DNA of 64,000 nt from Lentibacillus cibarius (GTDB taxonomy: Bacteria; Bacillota; Bacilli; Bacillales; Amphibacillaceae). The stretch is taken from assembly GCF_005887555.1 (NCBI RefSeq), contig NZ_VCIA01000001.1, positions 248,001 through 312,000 of the forward strand. Direction: 5' to 3'. Position 1 is the first letter of the stretch. Every line of letters begins with the position of its first letter. The notes beneath the pieces are model-generated. The model was not told the DNA's origin. It made no database searches and worked only from the letters and a program-made list of their open reading frames with translations. The translations under genes and the position numbers were made by a program. Shown here piece after piece: positions 59,045 to 64,000 of the stretch.

Positions 59045-61276
59045 TTAATCCAATTCCGGATAATCATTTTGTTCCGTTCGTTTTTCATTTGCCACCGGAG
59101 GCATATGGTTTTCTAATGATGCTAAGTCTGTTGAATTATCATGTTCAGACATCTGAACATTATTTGTACGGTCTTCAGCCAGCTCACCATATTGTGGCGT
59201 TTTCAATGGTGATTTCACGACTGTTTCCGGACCATCTTTTCCAAGTGTATTTTTACCAGATTTACTTTGAGTTGCTATATTATTTTCTGTTATATGGCCA
59301 CTTGATAAATTATCTGGTTGGCCGTAGCTCAATCGGTCAACATTGTTTGCTGCTGTATTCGACTGGACCGTGCCTGGTGATAAAGTTCCCAACGTATCAC
59401 CTTCTACATTTTTTCCTTGTGTATCCTTGTTATTGGCTTTCACATTATTATTATCAGGCTGTAAACTCGGCATTGGGTCACTACGGCCATTTTCTTGTTC
59501 CGTCATCTCCTTATTGTTACCGGTATTGGAAGTCTCCGATTTCTCCGACACTGTAGAAGAATGTACATCTTTATCAGGGGGTCTTACACTGCTTGACTGA
59601 TTGGCTGGTATCACTGAAGCTTCTGAATTAATTTCATTCCTTTGTTTTAGTGAAGTCAATTGGCTGGATCGTTTAGCCTGAATACCACTTTTGGTAACAT
59701 CTGCAACATTGCCTTCACCGGTGGCCATTTTTCCAACGGAACTTCCAATATTTGCCCCAGCTAAAGCTCCTGCTCCCCCTGTAGTAAGACCTCCAATTGC
59801 AGCACCGTAAGTTGTTGCTAGTCCCTGCGTCCCTTTCTTCAGCGGATTGTTGAAATCACCCATTCCATCCCGTATTTCTTGAACGCCTTGAGACCCAGCC
59901 GCAAAGATATTTTTAATTCGTTTACGTAAAAAGAACAGCAACATAAATAAGACAAAGTGAATTAAAGCTGCGGCAATATATCCCATAAATGGATTACCGG
60001 ATTGAGTTGCCGTAAAATCAGCCTGATATAGTAACTCTGAAATCGCAAATATGATCAGTGCTGAAAAGGCCACCACAATTTTTAGTACCAATGGTAAACC
60101 CAGTTCTATAAAGTATCGTTTAACCACATTAAATTGTCCCGGCATTGCTCCAAACAAAAGAGCAAATGGAGCAAAAATTGCTATTAACATAAACCAGAAT
60201 TGAAACAGCAACAAAGCCAACGCCAAGAAATATACAGGTAATGAAGTAATACCATTTATTGTTAGATACATTGGTGTGAAAGATAAACGTTTGCTGATAT
60301 TATCATAAAATAAGTTATTGTTATTCCAATCTTTTGTTTCCGTTGCTATAGCATCGTACCGTTCTTCAGAGTTTGGCTTCGCTTTTAATAAATTGTTTAC
60401 ACGGTTAATTGCTTTATCCTTACTATCTGCTAAATTATTTAGATTGGTTTCACCGTACATCATATACATAAATGGGCGATCCACAAACAACGTCCAAAGA
60501 TTGTTTTTCATCTCTAACTTTAGGCTTTCTTCATCGAGATTGGTTGGCCCAGCATTTTCAACCTCTTGAGCACCATTCTGGCCTTGTTCATTCAAATTAC
60601 CCGCTAATACCAACGTACTGGCTTCCGTAGTCACCTGATTCAGCCCAGATAAGAACGTGGAGTAGTTCGTAAACAACAATAACGCTATGGTTAATGCTAG
60701 GACTGTTTGCAAAATAGTTCCTAATGATGAAAACATCGATCGCTTCCAAACCATTAGAAATATAGCATAAATGACTGTGAAAAGAGCTACGAATTTTGCT
60801 AAATTTCCAAAGATGCCATTTGATGAAAAGTTACCAATACCAGTGATACCAGTAATTTTCTGCATTATGCTGTCCAGTTTTTCAATAATTAAATTGATAA
60901 AGTCAAAACTGTAGGCAAAGTCTAAGGAAGAAATCATGAAATTGGTCATTAGGATATTCATATCAAAAGCAATGTTGACAAGATAGTTGAAAAACTCATT
61001 CATCTTCTGTCCTGCTTTATCTTTCATGTCCAGGAACCAAAACTTATCCGTTACTTTATCAGCAAAACTTTCCTCTTTATTAAAATCCTCTGGAACAGCA
61101 TCTAAATGATAATAAGAATTATCGTCTTCTTTAAAAGACCCTAATTGATTATGTTGGGTTTCACCTTGCTGTTCTGCATTAACAGGACCAATTCCGCCAA
61201 TTAACAATGTAATAACTATAGTTAGAGACAGTAACTTCATCAAGCGTTTAATAGATAATCTCATATATCCGCCCAT
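59045..61276 (-). CDS. VirB6/TcpH-like multispanning conjugation channel protein
   Basis: 743 residues. Signal peptide ending PVNA-EQ (about 34), then an extracytoplasmic stretch and at least six helices between about 95 and 450, then a Gly-rich loop GAAIGGLTTGGAGALAGANI and a long Ser/Asn-rich, disordered C-terminus (from about 510). This matches the VirB6/TrbL-type inner channel protein. A hairpin with a T-run ends just before the ATG and hides the ribosome site. The family call is by topology and gene order. Confidence 0.8.
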   Translation of the reverse strand: MGGYMRLSIKRLMKLLSLTIVITLLIGGIGPVNAEQQGETQHNQLGSFKEDDNSYYHLDAVPEDFNKEESFADKVTDKFWFLDMKDKAGQKMNEFFNYLVNIAFDMNILMTNFMISSLDFAYSFDFINLIIEKLDSIMQKITGITGIGNFSSNGIFGNLAKFVALFTVIYAIFLMVWKRSMFSSLGTILQTVLALTIALLLFTNYSTFLSGLNQVTTEASTLVLAGNLNEQGQNGAQEVENAGPTNLDEESLKLEMKNNLWTLFVDRPFMYMMYGETNLNNLADSKDKAINRVNNLLKAKPNSEERYDAIATETKDWNNNNLFYDNISKRLSFTPMYLTINGITSLPVYFLALALLLFQFWFMLIAIFAPFALLFGAMPGQFNVVKRYFIELGLPLVLKIVVAFSALIIFAISELLYQADFTATQSGNPFMGYIAAALIHFVLFMLLFFLRKRIKNIFAAGSQGVQEIRDGMGDFNNPLKKGTQGLATTYGAAIGGLTTGGAGALAGANIGSSVGKMATGEGNVADVTKSGIQAKRSSQLTSLKQRNEINSEASVIPANQSSSVRPPDKDVHSSTVSEKSETSNTGNNKEMTEQENGRSDPMPSLQPDNNNVKANNKDTQGKNVEGDTLGTLSPGTVQSNTAANNVDRLSYGQPDNLSSGHITENNIATQSKSGKNTLGKDGPETVVKSPLKTPQYGELAEDRTNNVQMSEHDNSTDLASLENHMPPVANEKRTEQNDYPELD

Positions 61277-61285
61277 AAAAAATAA

Positions 61286-61312
61286 CCCCTTTAAATCAGG
61301 GGTTATTCATAG
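61286..61312 (-). terminator. Hairpin terminator/attenuator before the VirB6-like gene
   Basis: AATAACCCCT pairs with AGGGGTTATT-type arm (AATAACCCC / GGGGTTATT, 9-nt loop), then TTTTTT and at once the ATG. The AAAGGGG ribosome site lies in the 3' arm. Confidence 0.7.
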
Positions 61313-61329
61313 GTTTATGCCTCCCTTTA

Positions 61330-61995
61330 TTATTTATTTTCTTCTTCAAAGCCATAAGACTCTTTTCCATTTGATGTACTTTGCTTCTCATACTCATGTA
61401 TTACTTTTCCCGACTTCCAATCATTTACTTTGTCAGGTTTTTTCTCAGTAAATTTTTTTACTTTCCACTCTCCTTTTTCATTCTTTTTTAAGCTGATGAA
61501 ATTAAAATCGCTCTCATCTTTTTCATAACCTCTCCAAGGCTCTACATAGTAAATTACCTCTTTCGAACTTTCACCGTAAACATATCCATAACGTCGTATT
61601 TCATACTCATCATTCAATTTTTCAAAATCCTTAAATTGGTCGGTATACTTATTTTTTATTTTCTTATAGTCTTGCTTGTTAATAAGTTCTTTCCCGTGAA
61701 TATCATCACCATTCTTACTAACAATACCTGTAACATATGGCTGATTTTCAAGCTCTTCTTTGCCTTTAGGCGACAACATTTCGTATGCAACAGGAATATT
61801 TAATTCAAATCCAGCTTTATAAAACTTTTTGGCTACTTTATCTGTTTCTTCAAATACTTTTTCACGTTCTGACTTTTGCTCGTTTTTTGCATCGCCTTCG
61901 TTATTTTCTGGACTAGCTTCTTTATCAGAGGAACAAGCAGCCACAAATAAGAACATACTAATCATCAGGAGAATAAATAGTGTTTTCTTTTGCAT
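61330..61995 (-). CDS. Conjugation-block lipoprotein
   Basis: 221 residues from ATG 61995 (AAAGGAG, 8 nt). MQKKTLFILLMISMFLFVAAC has a lipobox VAAC. Behind an acidic linker the domain (KVFEETDKVAKKFYKAGFEL … YVYGESSKEVIYYVEPWRGY … KKNEKGEWKVKKF) looks like an NTF2-like or VirB8-related fold. It sits between VirB4 and VirB6-like genes, so a channel-assembly part is likely. Confidence 0.72.
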   Translation of the reverse strand: MQKKTLFILLMISMFLFVAACSSDKEASPENNEGDAKNEQKSEREKVFEETDKVAKKFYKAGFELNIPVAYEMLSPKGKEELENQPYVTGIVSKNGDDIHGKELINKQDYKKIKNKYTDQFKDFEKLNDEYEIRRYGYVYGESSKEVIYYVEPWRGYEKDESDFNFISLKKNEKGEWKVKKFTEKKPDKVNDWKSGKVIHEYEKQSTSNGKESYGFEEENK

Positions 61996-62068
61996 CAGAA
62001 CCACTCCTTTATTTTGTTATAACCTTCGTTTATTTACTTTCACCGTACCAACAATACTAATCGGTTCC

Positions 62069-64000
62069 TTAGGAGGTTCCCATCAACTCTCTTTGTTTTT
62101 CTTCCACCGTTGCGGTAGATGAATCAAACGCATCTAATAAATCTCGAAATACCGGATTAATATGAATAACCGCCGAACGTCCAAAGATATCCTGGAATAA
62201 TGCATCCCCACGTCCAAGGTTTTTTAGCACATCAATATTTTCTTGCGTCTGTGGCAAGTTTAAATAATTTAACATCTCCTGGGCTTCTTCCGTTTTCCGT
62301 AAGCCAAAACTGAATTTCATTCCCATGTTTGCCACGTCCTGCCCATGATCCGAAGCATTTTGCGAACCTTTTAAAAGCGTTGTATTATAAAATCGTCCCA
62401 TTCGCACAATAAAGTCCATCAACTCCGAGCCAACAGCACTTTGTTCGATAGAACTAGCTTCATCCTGTAGGATAAATTTGTGTCGCATACGATCTTGATT
62501 AAACATGTACTGTTTCGTAAAAGCTGTCAGCGAAATCATAATTGCCTCAGATATTTTATGTTGAGGCCGCATTTTTTTCGTTGTTTTACTTGGCAAATTG
62601 AGATTCTGTACCATTAGTACTTGAATGGGGACATCAGGATGCAGTACTTTATATTGCTGTCCTACTTCCCCGAAGAGTAACTTCGCAAGCTGATTACGCC
62701 GCAATGTTTCTAACATACCTTTTAATTTGTCAACAGCGTTAATACGTGCAGCATTCAGGTTTGCTGCATTATAAAGATTTTCTAAATACGTTATTACCGC
62801 CCCTATACAAGGGTCTTCTTGTTTCGCCACCTGTTCTATTGCTTCACTTAAAATAGCGTATGCATCATCTTCAATATCCACATTTGTAAGATGTGTCAGA
62901 ATGTCCATGCAGATATCCTTACCTTCCTCCAAATTAGTACTTGTTCGGAAAGGGTCCAACGAACCAGCGTCCTTTGCATCTGCCCCTATTTGCCAGACAG
63001 CAATATACTCTTCAGGAATATAAGGAAGTCCCTTTGTCCAATTTTTGCGGTCACCCTTTGGATCAATAACTAATCCCTGCGAACCAGTCAAAGTGGCCAA
63101 ATAGATAAATAGATTCATAAACAAAGATTTCCCTTTTCCGGTCATGCCTGCTACCATGACCGAGATAGAGTCAAACACATTATTGACATTTTCATACGCT
63201 TTGGCCGCAAGGTCCGGTTTAATAAAAACAGGCTTTTGAAATTGACGTGTATAGCCAATATAAAAACCACGGTTATCCCCGATATTCGTTGTAGCGCCAA
63301 ACATCATACCTGCTAAAACCGTTGGAGATACGTACATAGGAAAATCATTATTAAATTGTTTTGATCCCGGTATGGTTTCCATTAGTAAGTTGAGTTGTTC
63401 ACCATATGGAGAAACAATACTGACTCCAAATCGAGATAATTCATCCGTTAATTGCTCAACCCGTGTTTGCAATGTCCGTTTATCTTTTGCAATGACTTTA
63501 AATACAAAGGAACAACTATATCCCGGCTGCCCTGTCTGCTTAAAGTAATTTTCCATTTGCACAGCACCCTGTTCCGATTCAACAACGCTTTGATCGATGC
63601 TGTCCTGCCCTTTCGCAGCTTCTTTTCTTTGATCCTTATATTCCAATCGTGCATTACTCAATTTCTTTTGCACTAACCGATTAGGCTGGTGATGTGCTCG
63701 TATGGAAATAGTGACCGGAAAAGGCATTCGGGACTGCACATGATAAAGCCATTCGAAACCGGGATGACTACTGACGTCATTCATATCATTACAGACTAAA
63801 TATTGTGTATACAGCTCTTCGACTTCATGATTTCGTATTTTACTTAGCAGCAATGTTTTGGGGCCGACTTCATCAATATTCGCATTTTGCAGATCCATAA
63901 AGGCATTTTCTTTGGGACGGATAGCTTCATGATGGATATTATTGGAATCTATACCCTCAACTTTATCACCTGATGCAAACGCCTGTCGATATGTCACATC
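62069..64000 (-). CDS. virB4: VirB4-like conjugation ATPase, 5' end outside window
   Basis: At least 643 residues; the frame is open to the right edge, so the start is not seen (the GTG at 63997 is internal). Walker A VAGMTGKGKSLFMNLFIY, LVIDPKGDRKNW, Walker B KFILQDEASSIEQSA, RMGRFYNTTLLKGSQNASD and the C-terminal SFGLRKTEEAQEMLNYL. It powers assembly of the transfer channel. It is the upstream gene of the visible T4SS unit. Confidence 0.92.
   Translation of the reverse strand, partial: DVTYRQAFASGDKVEGIDSNNIHHEAIRPKENAFMDLQNANIDEVGPKTLLLSKIRNHEVEELYTQYLVCNDMNDVSSHPGFEWLYHVQSRMPFPVTISIRAHHQPNRLVQKKLSNARLEYKDQRKEAAKGQDSIDQSVVESEQGAVQMENYFKQTGQPGYSCSFVFKVIAKDKRTLQTRVEQLTDELSRFGVSIVSPYGEQLNLLMETIPGSKQFNNDFPMYVSPTVLAGMMFGATTNIGDNRGFYIGYTRQFQKPVFIKPDLAAKAYENVNNVFDSISVMVAGMTGKGKSLFMNLFIYLATLTGSQGLVIDPKGDRKNWTKGLPYIPEEYIAVWQIGADAKDAGSLDPFRTSTNLEEGKDICMDILTHLTNVDIEDDAYAILSEAIEQVAKQEDPCIGAVITYLENLYNAANLNAARINAVDKLKGMLETLRRNQLAKLLFGEVGQQYKVLHPDVPIQVLMVQNLNLPSKTTKKMRPQHKISEAIMISLTAFTKQYMFNQDRMRHKFILQDEASSIEQSAVGSELMDFIVRMGRFYNTTLLKGSQNASDHGQDVANMGMKFSFGLRKTEEAQEMLNYLNLPQTQENIDVLKNLGRGDALFQDIFGRSAVIHINPVFRDLLDAFDSSTATVEEKQRELMGTS

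Noticed and set aside
59089..59600. Plus-strand frames of 155 and 85 codons
   Set aside because: Antisense to the low-complexity tail of the VirB6-like gene.

Overview
The window is low-GC Gram-positive DNA, most likely from a halophilic or soil Bacillaceae (Virgibacillus, Lentibacillus or Oceanobacillus type). This rests on B. subtilis-like gene sets (yhfT-yhfS-bioY, ykoEDC, yfmJ, ohr/ohrR, metNIQ), AGGAGG-type ribosome binding sites, FapR and BirA operators of the Firmicute type, and a TPP riboswitch. No rRNA, tRNA or CRISPR was seen. The genus cannot be fixed from the sequence alone.

Layout. 1-1570: a partial membrane gene, a group II intron without a maturase gene, and an acetyltransferase remnant. 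1719-10695: a cytoplasmic biotin-sulfoxide-reductase-like molybdoenzyme, then one tightly packed eight-gene operon read right to left (bioY, acyl-CoA ligase, thiolase, two MaoC/hot-dog proteins, two ECF ATPases, EcfT) behind a perfect BirA operator. 10870-14190: maturase relic, HAD phosphatase remnant, DoxX-like gene and a broken fabH with a FapR site. 14384-18793: a secreted nuclease gene, then a recombination module (PD-(D/E)XK nuclease, SSB, zinc-finger protein, Bet/RecT annealing protein). 19214-27545: intron relics, a hidden Cys/Tyr-rich peptide gene, an IS110 element, a lipoprotein, a complete HNH-type group II intron and an intact fabH. 27670-33082: oxidoreductases, then a nonsense-mutated ohr with an intact divergent ohrR. 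33138-34575: gene debris. 34917-38230: TPP-riboswitch-controlled ykoEDC with a decayed tenA. 38453-40876: metNIQ. 41307-42966: bioY-bioB behind a second BirA operator. 43174-45605: msrA-like, VOC and several decayed genes. 45746-48477: an IS21 element holding a loopless 42-bp palindrome. 48786-48869: a hidden holin-like toxin gene.

49219-64000 is a block of minus-strand genes typical of Gram-positive conjugation: VirB4, lipoprotein, VirB6-like, VirB8/TcpC-like, a lytic transglycosylase-M23 hydrolase, a RusA-like resolvase, a replication-relaxation family protein, TraG/VirD4 and an S1-domain protein. Two of its intergenic spaces carry short-repeat arrays. With the annealing/SSB module at 15-19 kb this suggests a conjugative plasmid or integrative element. 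The segment between them looks chromosomal but is scarred by mobile elements and many broken genes, so the element may have picked up or inserted beside host metabolic genes.

Biotin is the main metabolic theme: two BioY importers, BioB, two BirA operators and a BisC-like enzyme. The most interesting unit is the BirA-controlled operon that adds a thiolase, an acyl-CoA ligase, paired MaoC-type dehydratases and a dedicated ECF energising module to BioY.
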